From Myxococcales bacterium (lineage in GTDB: Bacteria; Myxococcota; Polyangia; Polyangiales; Polyangiaceae), in contig PLXW01000049.1 in NCBI GenBank assembly GCA_003151595.1, forward strand, positions 39,431 to 103,430: a DNA stretch of 64,000 nt. The letters run 5' to 3'. Numbering within the stretch: position 1 is the stretch's first letter; the number at the start of each line of letters is the position of its first letter. Under the pieces are notes generated by a model that worked only from the letters and a program-made list of their open reading frames with translations, was not told the DNA's origin and did not search any database. Both the position numbers and the translations under genes were made by a program. Shown piece by piece: positions 42,910 through 52,037 of the stretch.

Positions 42910-44136
42910 TCAGAAGGCGCTGAATTCTCGCGCCCAGGGTTCCACGAGCTCGCCCGAACCGAGGGCAGAAATTTGCGCCCGTTGCACCGCCGACAAGGCC
43001 CGCGTCGAAACGCGCGAGCCGCCTCCGGTCCTAATGGAGAGCAGGAGACCGAGGAGGTAACGACGTCGGGTTGGAAAGTGCGAGAGCGCATTCGCGAACG
43101 CCGCCCGGCTGATTGGGGCACCCGCAAGGTAGCGTCGCCCCGCATTGAGCCTGGTGCGCTCACCCTTCACGAACTCCACGATCGACGCAGCGGGGACCTT
43201 TGTCGCATGCAAGCGATCGACTTCCGTCCCCAGGATCGTCGCGAGCGCCTCGGTCGCCAGCGTCCCGAGCACGGCGTCCCCGGCTTCCACGTAGTGAAGC
43301 AGCTGCGACACCACTCCCGCATTGCCGGAGAAGCCGAGCGCCCGAACAGCCGCGGCGGAGTGCGTCTGCGTTTCAGCCATCGCCGCCAAGCGCTTGTGTT
43401 GCCCCGGCTCGCCGAGTCCCGCGACGAGCGCCATCGCCAATGGGTGCGGAGCGGCCGAATCGAAGGCAAGCGCCTGACAGAGGGCCCAGCCGCGCAACGA
43501 GCCGTGATGAAGCGACGCGATCATCGCGGCGTCTCGCACCGACGGATCGGCATGAAGAAGAAGCACGTCGACCTGTGCCCCGTGCGACTCGGGCCGCGCC
43601 GACCACACGACTCGAAGCGCCGCCGTCAGCTCCTCGGAATCGTCTGACCGCAACGACTGCGCGAGCGAGTCGACGAGCAGTCCTCGGTCGGCCGCGAGAT
43701 CCAACAGGACCGCGCGGCACACGGTCGATCTCGGGTTGGCGAGACTCTGCGTGATCCATGAATCGAGGCTCGAACCCGCGCCGAGCGCGCACCCTCGGAC
43801 CGCCGCGCGGCGGATCTCGGGCGCCTCGTGAGCGAGTGCGCGCATCGCCAACGGCGCCCGTCGCGCCTGCAAGAGCCCCACGACCATGGCCGCGACCCGA
43901 TTCGGCGACGACGGCTTCTTCGGCGCAAGCGCCGGAACGAACAACCTCTCCACCAGCGCCTCACAGACAACGAGTCCGTCGACGCTGGCGAGGAATGCCC
44001 GCTCCGGCCCTCGGGCAATTTGCTCGAGCGAGAGGCTCGCGGAAGACAGAGCCGCTTCGAAGCGCCCGAGCCAAAACTCCGCGCCGTCGAGGTGCTTCGC
44101 GACAATCGGCCAGACGACGTGCGGCTCTTGGTCCAT
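42910..44136 (-). CDS. HEAT-repeat protein, TIGR02270-like (second copy)
   Basis: 408 residues, ATG at 44136. N-terminus MDQEPHVVWPIVAKHLDGAE, then WLGRFEAALSSASLSLEQIA and helical repeats (APEIRRAAVRGCALGAG, DPSVRDAAMIASLHHGSLRG). The C-terminus, with FVKGERTRLNAGRRYLAGAP and FPTRRRYLLGLLLSIRTGGG, resembles the TIGR02270 end but not that of the copy at 36368. Placed between vgrG and DUF2169. Confidence 0.75.
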   Translation of the reverse strand: MDQEPHVVWPIVAKHLDGAEFWLGRFEAALSSASLSLEQIARGPERAFLASVDGLVVCEALVERLFVPALAPKKPSSPNRVAAMVVGLLQARRAPLAMRALAHEAPEIRRAAVRGCALGAGSSLDSWITQSLANPRSTVCRAVLLDLAADRGLLVDSLAQSLRSDDSEELTAALRVVWSARPESHGAQVDVLLLHADPSVRDAAMIASLHHGSLRGWALCQALAFDSAAPHPLAMALVAGLGEPGQHKRLAAMAETQTHSAAAVRALGFSGNAGVVSQLLHYVEAGDAVLGTLATEALATILGTEVDRLHATKVPAASIVEFVKGERTRLNAGRRYLAGAPISRAAFANALSHFPTRRRYLLGLLLSIRTGGGSRVSTRALSAVQRAQISALGSGELVEPWAREFSAF

Positions 44137-44152
44137 CGGGCGCCATGCGAGG

Positions 44153-46441
44153 TCAGTTGACCGCGACCGTGCTCCCCTTCAGTGCGACCTTGTCTCCCTT
44201 GATATTCGCTTCGGAGGACGCTTCGACGCTCACGTTCTTCCCCTTCACGGTGATGGTCCCGTCTTTTGCCAACGAGAGCGTCGAGTCTCCCGTCTTCAAG
44301 ACGATGTCACCGTCCTTGGTAAGCGTGAGGCTCGCGTCGTCCCCGACTTTCAGCACGTACTCTTCGCCAGCCTTGATTGCGTACGTCGAGCCGACGCCGA
44401 GCGTCTCGTTGGACCCAATGCTCGTCCCTCGCTGACCCCCGATCGTGATGTTCTCGTCTCCCCCGACACTCTCCGTACGCCCACCGCCGACCGTCGTCGT
44501 CTCGTCTCCCGCGACGGTCTTCACCCGCGTACCGACCGTCACGGCTTCGCTCGCGGCGGTGAGGCTCCTCGCAGCGCCCACGAGCACCGTGTCCGCCACG
44601 GCAATCATCTTCGTCTGACTCCCCATGACCGTCAGCGAGTCGTCACCGCCGATTTGCGTCGTCCGGTTCGCCCCGATCTGGGCGCTCTCGTTCGCGCCGA
44701 TCGAGATCGTCTCGTTTGCGCCGATCGAGATCGTCTCATTGTTACCAACGCTGAGCGATCGATCCGTGCCTACCGAGATCGTCTGGTTCGATCCGATCGT
44801 CACACTCTGATTCGACCCGACGTTGGCCGTGTGATTCGCGCCGATGCTTTCGTTGTGGTCGTTGAGGATGGTCTCGTTTTGATCCTTCTGCGCGTGAAGG
44901 ATGATCTGCTCGCTCCCCGTCTTGTTCTCGAACGTGATCTCGTTGTAGCCGGTCCCGCCCGGGATCCCGCGCACCTTCCACGTGCTGCGCGACTGGTTAC
45001 CGGGCTGCTTGTACGGCTGCCCCTCTTGGCCGTTGTAGACGGCGCCGATGACGATGGGGCGATCGATGTCGCCGTCGAGAAAGTCGACGAGCACCTCGGC
45101 GCCGACGCGGTGCGCGGTCCAGAAGCCTTCGCTCGCGTGGGCGTTCGGTGTCGCCATGCGGATCGCGCACGAGCTGTGCTGATCGAACTTGCCGTCGCGA
45201 TCCCACATGAACTGAACGTTGATGCGGCCGAAGCCGTCCACGTTCGGATCCCCTTCGGCGGGGCCCACGACGCGCGCCGTCTGCAACCGCGAGAGCGGCT
45301 TTCGCTTTCGCGCCGGGCGGATGGGTGTGTCGGCGAGGACGGCCACGAACTGCACGAGCTCGAGATCCGTGCGCGCGCCGCGCGAGGTACCGCTCTGATC
45401 GAACGCGCCCTGCACGCTTCCGCTCAGCGTCACGTCGGTCACCACGAGCTTGCCGTTGAAGGCCTTGTCACTGTGCCCCGTGAGCGAGAACTGCCCTCCG
45501 GAGAACAAGCGCGGCGTCGACGACGTGCCCATCATGACGTTTGCGTCGGTGCGTAGCTCCTCGAGCCGCATCTTCGCGCGAGGCGTCCCCTCGGCGTCCG
45601 GGTCGGTGAACCCGCCCGGGTAGTCGCGCCATTCGCGGCGCGTCGTGTTGGCTTCGCTCTGCGCGCCCGTCGTTTCGGAGCGTCCGACGAGCGCGAGCCT
45701 CGGCTTGGTGAAGTCGTAGTCGCGGTGCTCGACCGCGCCTGTACGCACGCGGCTCCCGCGTCGGATGCTCCGCACGTGGTCGCCCGTGACGGAACCTCCG
45801 GTGTCACGAAAATCGAGGGTCGAGGTGCCATCGACCGGATGAAACCCCTTAGGGTTGTTCGTGAAGACGAGCGTCGTCTTGTCGGACGTGTGCTCGAAGA
45901 AAAACGTCAGCCCCTCGTCGGCCGCCAAGCGCTCTAGGAATTCGAGATCGCTCTCGTCGAGCTGCGTTCGGTAGTCACGCACCGCCGGGTCCGGGCGCAG
46001 GCGCCATTCGACGTCGACGCGCTCGGGGGCGACGAGCGCCGTGATGATGTCCTTCACGCTCTGCTGCTGGAAGATGCGAAAGCCGCCCGAGTAGCGAAGG
46101 TTCGCAAGGCGCGGCTCGATCACGATCGACGAGCGGGCTTGATTCGTACCGACGTACGAACCGTCGGGCCAGATCTCGGTGAGGATGCCGTGGACGCCGC
46201 GCTCGAAGGCACCGTCGCGCTGGATGAGGAACGTCGCCTCTTTGCCGAGCGAGGCCTCGAGGTTCGCGACGTCGTCAGGCGAGGTCGCGACGTCGAGCGC
46301 GTAGCGGAAGAGGGAGGAGAGGTGCTCGTCGCCGCGGAACGACGCGACGCGCACGGCGTCCGCCGCGAACCCGGGGATCTCCACGAGGCATTCGAGATTC
46401 TCGTGGATGGGTCCCACGGACGCGTCGGGCGCGTTCGCCAT
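44153..46441 (-). CDS. vgrG: T6SS spike protein VgrG (TssI)
   Basis: 762 residues, ATG at 46441. N-terminal gp27-like part (RYALDVATSPDDVANLEASL; EFLERLAADEGLTFFFEHTS), a gp5-like OB fold (AEGDPNVDGFGRINVQFMWD, SCAIRMATPNAHASEGFWTA, VLVDFLDGDIDRPIVIGAVY) and a C-terminal beta-helix. The helix has about 15 short repeats of type x-I-G-x-N-x-T/S; the matching DNA (44690-44830) is visibly repetitive. No effector extension is present; cargo is presumably the separate PAAR-like nuclease. 141 bp separate its start from the upstream gene. Confidence 0.96.
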   Translation of the reverse strand: MANAPDASVGPIHENLECLVEIPGFAADAVRVASFRGDEHLSSLFRYALDVATSPDDVANLEASLGKEATFLIQRDGAFERGVHGILTEIWPDGSYVGTNQARSSIVIEPRLANLRYSGGFRIFQQQSVKDIITALVAPERVDVEWRLRPDPAVRDYRTQLDESDLEFLERLAADEGLTFFFEHTSDKTTLVFTNNPKGFHPVDGTSTLDFRDTGGSVTGDHVRSIRRGSRVRTGAVEHRDYDFTKPRLALVGRSETTGAQSEANTTRREWRDYPGGFTDPDAEGTPRAKMRLEELRTDANVMMGTSSTPRLFSGGQFSLTGHSDKAFNGKLVVTDVTLSGSVQGAFDQSGTSRGARTDLELVQFVAVLADTPIRPARKRKPLSRLQTARVVGPAEGDPNVDGFGRINVQFMWDRDGKFDQHSSCAIRMATPNAHASEGFWTAHRVGAEVLVDFLDGDIDRPIVIGAVYNGQEGQPYKQPGNQSRSTWKVRGIPGGTGYNEITFENKTGSEQIILHAQKDQNETILNDHNESIGANHTANVGSNQSVTIGSNQTISVGTDRSLSVGNNETISIGANETISIGANESAQIGANRTTQIGGDDSLTVMGSQTKMIAVADTVLVGAARSLTAASEAVTVGTRVKTVAGDETTTVGGGRTESVGGDENITIGGQRGTSIGSNETLGVGSTYAIKAGEEYVLKVGDDASLTLTKDGDIVLKTGDSTLSLAKDGTITVKGKNVSVEASSEANIKGDKVALKGSTVAVN

Positions 46442-46582
46442 GCCCGAACGATCGCGCGCCGCGCGGGATTCGGCAAGGCCGGCCGCGGCTAACGAGCGCG
46501 CGACTTCGTCCCCCGAATGGATGACACGCGACGCACGCGCATCGCCGGCACGTCCCGTTCCGCGACGCTCAAGGACACGCGA

Positions 46583-47380
46583 TCAGTTCTCGTCCTCGCT
46601 CTCCTCGTCCTCTCCCTCCGGCGTCCCGGCGGCCGCGAAGAAGGTACCCGGGCTCTCGCCTCTTGCGCGGGCGGCGTCGTCGCTGTGCCTCGCGACGTCG
46701 AGGAGAATCCCGCGCTCGCGGCTCGTGTGACCGGGGCCGCTTCGATCGATCCAGAAGTAGCTGCGCTCACGCGTGTCGACGTGCACGAACGACCCGATCG
46801 GATAGAGCCCCACGCCCGCGAAGCCCTGCTCTCGGGCGAACCTCGCGACGTCCGCGTCTTCCGCGCCCGGCACGACGAAGTCGACCGCGCGCCCTTTGCC
46901 GTGCAGCCCCTGACCATTGCCCGGCACCGGCGTTCGATACGCCGACATCACGCGGATCTCCTGCGCGTTGAAGTGCCGTTGAATCCGATAGAGGAGATCG
47001 AGCGTGCGGGCTTCGACGGGGTACTGGTTGCTCGTTCCGGGCTCGCGGAGCACGTACCCGGCGCGAGAAAGATCGTCGAAGTAGAAGCCGCCATCATCCG
47101 TGAGCGCGGAGAGCGTGGCCGTCTCGCCGATGTACATCCCGTGAAGGACGAGCATGGGGCGCCCTGATGAATCGAGCGGCGCGTGCTTTCCGGGCGTCGG
47201 CGTGTGCCACGCGCGAACTTGATGGTAGTAGCCCGCCGGTGTCGTCGGCTTCGACACGCGCGACGAGAGAGTGCGGGCTGGGCGAGCTGCCCTTTGGGGG
47301 AAGTCGGCGGCAGCGACACCGCACCAGACGACCACGATGGCACCCACGCACTGGACGAGTCGGCGGGGGGAGCGCTTCAT
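46583..47380 (-). CDS. Secreted M15-like (DUF882) peptidase
   Basis: 265 residues, ATG at 47380, with signal peptide (VQCVGAIVVVWCGVAAADF). The zinc-site pattern of D-Ala-D-Ala peptidases is present: His160 and Asp167 in LHGKGRAVDF, then His200 in SFVHVDTRE; SAYRTP is also typical. DUF882/YcbK-like enzymes cut peptidoglycan peptides. The C-terminal tail is acidic (EGEDEESEDEN). It lies between vgrG and tagH and may remodel the wall for, or be an effector of, the T6SS. Confidence 0.8.
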   Translation of the reverse strand: MKRSPRRLVQCVGAIVVVWCGVAAADFPQRAARPARTLSSRVSKPTTPAGYYHQVRAWHTPTPGKHAPLDSSGRPMLVLHGMYIGETATLSALTDDGGFYFDDLSRAGYVLREPGTSNQYPVEARTLDLLYRIQRHFNAQEIRVMSAYRTPVPGNGQGLHGKGRAVDFVVPGAEDADVARFAREQGFAGVGLYPIGSFVHVDTRERSYFWIDRSGPGHTSRERGILLDVARHSDDAARARGESPGTFFAAAGTPEGEDEESEDEN

Positions 47381-47426
47381 GTGTGATCGCTCCCAAGTCT
47401 AGCAAGGCGGGGGAGCCGCCACCCGT

Positions 47427-48755
47427 TCATCTCGTTGCCAACCTCGGCGAGATCTCTCGCGACGCCCGCGCCTCGGGCCTCAACATCTCCGTTTCGACCG
47501 TGCGCGTCTCGCGCGTGAACTGCTGGTACTCCGACGCGAACTCCGGCCCGAAGAGAAGCTTGAAGCGCTCGTTCTCCTCGTCACTCAAGTCGCTGTGGCG
47601 CTCTTTGTAGAGAGGCCACGGATCGGGCCGGCTGAAGAGCCGGAAAAGCGCGAACGTGGCTCCGCGCTTCCGTTGCAGCGCCTTCTCGATCTGCGCCGGA
47701 GCCAACTCCGTGAGCAGCGTCTTCACGCCGCACATGACGCCATTGAGGAGAGCCACCTGGTGCATCATCAAGTCCGCGAAGCTCGCGCGCATGCGCTGGA
47801 GCGCGCCGTCCGAAGGCTTGCGCCAGTCGAGAAGCTCGCGCGCAAGGTCGACGGCAGACGCAGGAGCGGACCTTGCGCCCGGGCGCAGATCCATTTCGCG
47901 TTCGAAGCGCGTGAGCCCGTCGACGAGCGGCACGTACCCGAGGAGCAGCTCGTCGAGAGCGCCGCGAAGCCGGTCCTTGAAGGCGACGATCTCTTCCTGG
48001 GTCACGAAGCTTCGCTCCGCGCCGAGGTACCACTTGGCCAACTCCTGAAGACTCACGAGAGCCGCCGAGCCGAGCGGACCCGCGGGCGCATCGTGCTTGG
48101 GTCGCCAGCCGTAGTGCCGAAACAGCGCAAAGAACGTCTCGTCCTTGGCGAGGTACGGATACGTCCGCGCCAAGTGATCGCAAAGCGCCGGGCGGCTCGC
48201 GACCGGAGCGGCCTCCAAGATGGGAACCACGGCTCCGTAGAGCGTGTTCATCGCGGAGTCGGCAGCGCGGCAAAGCTCGGCGAGGTGCGCGATGCCACGG
48301 GCGTCGCCCCCGATCTGATTCTTCTGCAGCTCGGGAACGGCGAGGGTGCCCGTGGGTGGCGTTGGCGGGCACGCGGCCGCCGCCACTTCGTCGAGCATGC
48401 CCGCGAGCGATGATCCCGCAAAGCTCGGCGCCGGGGTGACGTACGAGTCGGCGGAGGCGCGAATCGTCCAGCGCCCGATCTGAACCTCGACCCGCTGATC
48501 CGCGCGAGCGAGCGGGACCCATCGATTCGGCGGGAGCTTCTCCTTGCCGACGTACGTGCCGTTCAAGCTTCCGACGTCCCGACAGCAAATCATGCCGTCG
48601 CGGAGATCGAAGGACGCGTGCATTTTCGAAACGTCGCTGTCCTCGAGGAGGCACTGCGAGGGGGGCGCGCGGCCCACGATCACCGGTGGCCGGGCAAACG
48701 TGCGGTTGAAGGTGGCCTTCGGACCGGAGATTTGGAGGTGTAAGCCTACGGCCAT
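47427..48755 (-). CDS. tagH: T6SS FHA-domain protein TagH/Fha
   Basis: 442 residues from ATG 48755. The N-terminal FHA domain (about 20-95) has GRAPPSQ, SKMHASFDLRDG and GSLNGTYVGKE, i.e. the phosphothreonine-binding Gly-Arg, Ser-x-x-His and Asn-Gly. After a Pro-rich linker the C-terminal half carries a TagH-type domain with KWYLGAERSFV and RFLMMHQVALLNGVMCG-like helices. It normally senses PpkA-dependent phosphorylation; no such kinase is in the window. First gene of the island. Confidence 0.85.
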   Translation of the reverse strand: MAVGLHLQISGPKATFNRTFARPPVIVGRAPPSQCLLEDSDVSKMHASFDLRDGMICCRDVGSLNGTYVGKEKLPPNRWVPLARADQRVEVQIGRWTIRASADSYVTPAPSFAGSSLAGMLDEVAAAACPPTPPTGTLAVPELQKNQIGGDARGIAHLAELCRAADSAMNTLYGAVVPILEAAPVASRPALCDHLARTYPYLAKDETFFALFRHYGWRPKHDAPAGPLGSAALVSLQELAKWYLGAERSFVTQEEIVAFKDRLRGALDELLLGYVPLVDGLTRFEREMDLRPGARSAPASAVDLARELLDWRKPSDGALQRMRASFADLMMHQVALLNGVMCGVKTLLTELAPAQIEKALQRKRGATFALFRLFSRPDPWPLYKERHSDLSDEENERFKLLFGPEFASEYQQFTRETRTVETEMLRPEARASREISPRLATR

Positions 48756-48826
48756 TGAGGGATGCAGGCTGGCTGAGGGATGGGCGGGGCGCAATGCGCC
48801 CAAACGGACGACAAGGGGAGCCGAGC

Positions 48827-50829
48827 TCAGTCGAGGGTGTTGAAGGCGCCGGAGTAGCCCGGCTTTCCCGGAACGGGGCCGCCGCCCGCGCTCCCGAGCT
48901 GTCCCTGCACTAGCGTGACGGTGCCGCCGACATTGAGCGTCGCGCCCCCGCCCCGATAGTACGAGTACGTGTCGCCACCCGAGCCGCCTGCGCCGCTGCC
49001 TCCAGGACCGCCGCGTCCCCCGGCGCCGCCCGCGGTGCCCCCTGGCGCCGTCGTGCCGGGCGTGCCGGTGACCTGCGCGCAATTGATATCGCAATAGGTT
49101 GGGGTGTAGGGGGCAGAAACGGCGCCAACGGCCCCCTGTGAGTTCGTCCAGCTGGAGGGCGCGGGCGGAGCGGTCGCGCCGGCGCCTCCTGCTCCTCCGT
49201 TCTGTGAGCGGAGCTCACCTCCTGTCACGCTGATGTTCGACGCGCCCCACGCGAACAAGGCGATGCTCACGCCACCTCCCGTGCCGCCCAGCCCCGCCGC
49301 GCCGCCAGGACCTCCGCAACCAGGAGTTCCAGCGCTCCCGCAGAACTTCGCGCCGTCGCCGAAGCTGCACGCAGACCCGACGCCCTTCGGCTGGCAGTTT
49401 AGCTTCTGGATCCAACAGGGCCCTGCGCCTCCAGCGGTACCGTCGTCGCCGTTGGGGCCGGACGTTCCGTTGGTGCCTGCGGAGGGGGTGTAACCGCTCG
49501 CCGAATAGCTTGCCGCCGGGCCCGCCGCGCCATTGTTTCCCGCCGCGCTCGAGGCCAGTCCGTCCGAGGCAGGGCAAGAGACGGCGACTACTGGCGGCGT
49601 GCCAGTTCCGCCCGCGACGCCCGATCCCGCTGAGCCAGCGACGAGGTTCACGCTGACGAGCGAGAGCGTCGAGTTCGTGACGAACATCCCGTAAGAACTC
49701 CCCGACGAATTCGCCGCTGCGCTGGGCGCATCCCACTCGACGCTCTCGATTCGAACGTTGCTCACGCTTGCCGCGGTGACCGCGGGGCTGGTTGGCGCTG
49801 TCACGGTCGCGTGGCCCGACCCGACCGCCCAGGTGCCGCCCGCGCAAGTGAAGTACCCGAAGATGGACACGTTGCTGACGAGCGTGTCGGCTTCGGCGTA
49901 CGCCTCGGCGCAAACGTAGAGACGTTTGCTCGCCGCAGCTGCTGCGGTCAGACCGGCGTGGATCGTCTTGAACGGGGTCGCTGGCGAGCCGTTGCCCGTG
50001 CTGTCGTTCCCGAGTGAAGACGAGACGAACACGCCGTAAGTCGCGCTGATCTCGCAGGGGTCGCCGGCCGCATTGGGATAGTCGGCATTCGGATAGCAGC
50101 CGTTCTGGCAGAGATGGTCACCGCCCGGGCAAGCCGGAACGCATTGCCCGGAGACGCACGACGTCGTGCCATTGGTGGGGCTCGTGCAACTAATGTTGCA
50201 GGTTCCGCAGTGAAGGCTGCTCGTGCTCAGGTTGGCGCAGGAGCCTGAACAATTCGTCGTACCCGCAGGACACGAGGCCGCGCACGCGCGGGTCCCCGCA
50301 TCATTCTCGCTGCAGATGCCCGAATCGCAGCTCGTGGTGCAATCGCCGCAATGGGTCGGTGTCGTGATGTCCGTCTCGCATCCGACGTCCGTCGATCCCG
50401 TGCAGTGAAGGTAGCCCGTCGCGCAGGCGCCGACGGCGCACTCGCCCGCGCTGCAGGTGGCGGTCGCGTTCTGGAACGCGCAGGGGGTGCAGCTCGTCGC
50501 GGTGCAGCCGTAGGTCGACGCGTCGACGTCGACGCACGTCTCGTTGCAGACTTTCTGACCGGGGCACTGGGCAGGAGGAGTGCCGTCGGGGGGGGGCTCG
50601 AGTCTCCCGGCTGCCCGGCGTCGTCGTCTCCGGGCGAGACGGTGACGTCGTCGCTTGCGTCGTGCTCCGACGAACCGTCGTTTCCTTGCGGGGGGGGCGC
50701 AGTGGCGTCGGAGAGCTCGACGCAGTCATTCGCCTCTTCGCACGTCCCTTGAGTGGCTTTGCCGCACGCGGCGAAAAGCGCGGCCGCCGTGAGAACTGCG
50801 CCCAGCGAGAGAAAGGGAACGCTCTTCAT
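48827..50829 (-). pseudogene. Glycine-rich surface lipoprotein, split at a poly-G tract
   Basis: One gene in two frames. ATG 50829 gives MKSVPFLSLGAVLTAAALFA with lipobox FAAC, then CGKATQGTCEEANDC and an acidic linker. At the nine-G run (50588-50596; C on the coding strand) the frame shifts. With a tenth base it continues through a Cys-rich region (Cys pairs, C-x(5-12)-C, about 50030-50575), then a right-handed-repeat-like domain and a Gly/Ala-rich C-terminus ending GKPGYSGAFNTLD at 48827. Restored length is about 667 residues. It could be a phase-variable surface protein or a base-call error. Confidence 0.75.
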
Positions 50830-50971
50830 GGTGCCGCAAGTCTCTAGCCGACAACGGGCTGGCATGCCACGCGAGGGTTTCGGGGCGAGGGCACCGCGCG
50901 CGGCAGGATCGCGCGGGATCCAGGAACCGAGACTTCGCTGAAAAGCCAGGCTTGGTTACAATCGCCCGACC

Positions 50972-52033
50972 ATGAGAGTTCGGGCCGCTGCGACGCTTCT
51001 CGTAGCGGGAGCCCTGGGCATCGCGAGTGCGATGCTTTGCGTCTCCGTGGGATGCACGAGCAGCGGGGAGGCGGGGCACGAAGGCGGATCGCGATCGCCG
51101 GAAGGCGGAGGCGATGCATCGTTCGACACAGACTCACCCCCCGTGCCGTTCGATGCGGGAGGTTTCTCTTTCGACGCGATCTCCCCGGACCCGTGCAACG
51201 GCACGCCTTCCTACTGCGACGTCACGTACGACAAGCTCACGTACGTGGTGACGCACGCCGCCATGGCCTACGTCACGCCGCCGTTTCTCTGCACGTCGCA
51301 GGACGTTTCGCCGCGCGCACAACTCGACCAGGGCGTTCGCGCGCTCGAGATCGAGGCGCACGCGCACGGCAGCCCTGGAGACGCCGGTGATGCCGGTGAT
51401 GCGGAAGACGGCGGCGCACAGCTCGTGCTGTGTTCCGGGGACTGCTCGCTCGGCTCCGCGCCCATCGGCGAAACGCTGAGCGCGGTGAGTGCGTTCCTCT
51501 CAGTGAACCCGCGCGAGGTCATTACGCTGCTGGTCGAAGGGAGCGCGGACGCGGGCGATCTCGCGGCGGCGTTCTCCGCCGAGGGGCTAAACTCGTTGGC
51601 CTTGGTCCGCGGTGCGACGAGCGACCCGTGGCCGACCCTTGAAGCGATGATCTCGGGGGGTACGCGCCTGGTGGTCTTTGCCGACGTGACGGGGCCTCCG
51701 CCGGTTTGGATGCTTCCCTTGCGGACCTATGTTGGGGAGACCGGCGTGGCGTTCGAGTCGGCGTCCGCCATGACGTGCGACGTCGCGGTTGGCTCCGCGA
51801 GCGCGCCGCTCTATCTTCTGAACGAGTACCTCGTCACGTCGGACGCGGGGCCGGCAGGGAAGCCCTGCGGAAGTCCGGCGCTCGCGCAGATCGCGAGTGC
51901 CGACCCTTTCTTCGCGAACCGCGTGAGCGCGTGCGCGCAGCAGCGGGGCATGAAGCCCGCTTTTCTCGCGGTCGACTTCTTCGAGATGGAAGACGCTCTT
52001 GATACGGCGCGCGCGCTGAATCCGGCGCAGTGA
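50972..52033 (+). CDS. PI-PLC-X-like lipoprotein, one catalytic His replaced
   Basis: 353 residues, ATG at 50972, lipobox SVGC (Cys28), then a Gly/Asp linker. From residue 82 it follows the PLC-X pattern: VTYDKLTYVVTHAAMAY with His95, SPRAQLDQGVRALEIEAHAH, LVLCSGDCSLGSAPIGETL, and VNPREVITLLVEG. In the family the phrase after L-x-L-C is His-Gly; here it is Ser155-Gly, so the second catalytic His is lost. It may bind rather than cleave, or use another residue. Divergent from the glycine-rich lipoprotein. Confidence 0.75.
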   Translation: MRVRAAATLLVAGALGIASAMLCVSVGCTSSGEAGHEGGSRSPEGGGDASFDTDSPPVPFDAGGFSFDAISPDPCNGTPSYCDVTYDKLTYVVTHAAMAYVTPPFLCTSQDVSPRAQLDQGVRALEIEAHAHGSPGDAGDAGDAEDGGAQLVLCSGDCSLGSAPIGETLSAVSAFLSVNPREVITLLVEGSADAGDLAAAFSAEGLNSLALVRGATSDPWPTLEAMISGGTRLVVFADVTGPPPVWMLPLRTYVGETGVAFESASAMTCDVAVGSASAPLYLLNEYLVTSDAGPAGKPCGSPALAQIASADPFFANRVSACAQQRGMKPAFLAVDFFEMEDALDTARALNPAQ

Positions 52034-52037
52034 AACG

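Noticed and set aside
44153..46441. VgrG as an evolved effector with a C-terminal toxin
   Set aside because: The C-terminus is only beta-helix repeats ending in DUF2345-like sequence, with no extra domain.
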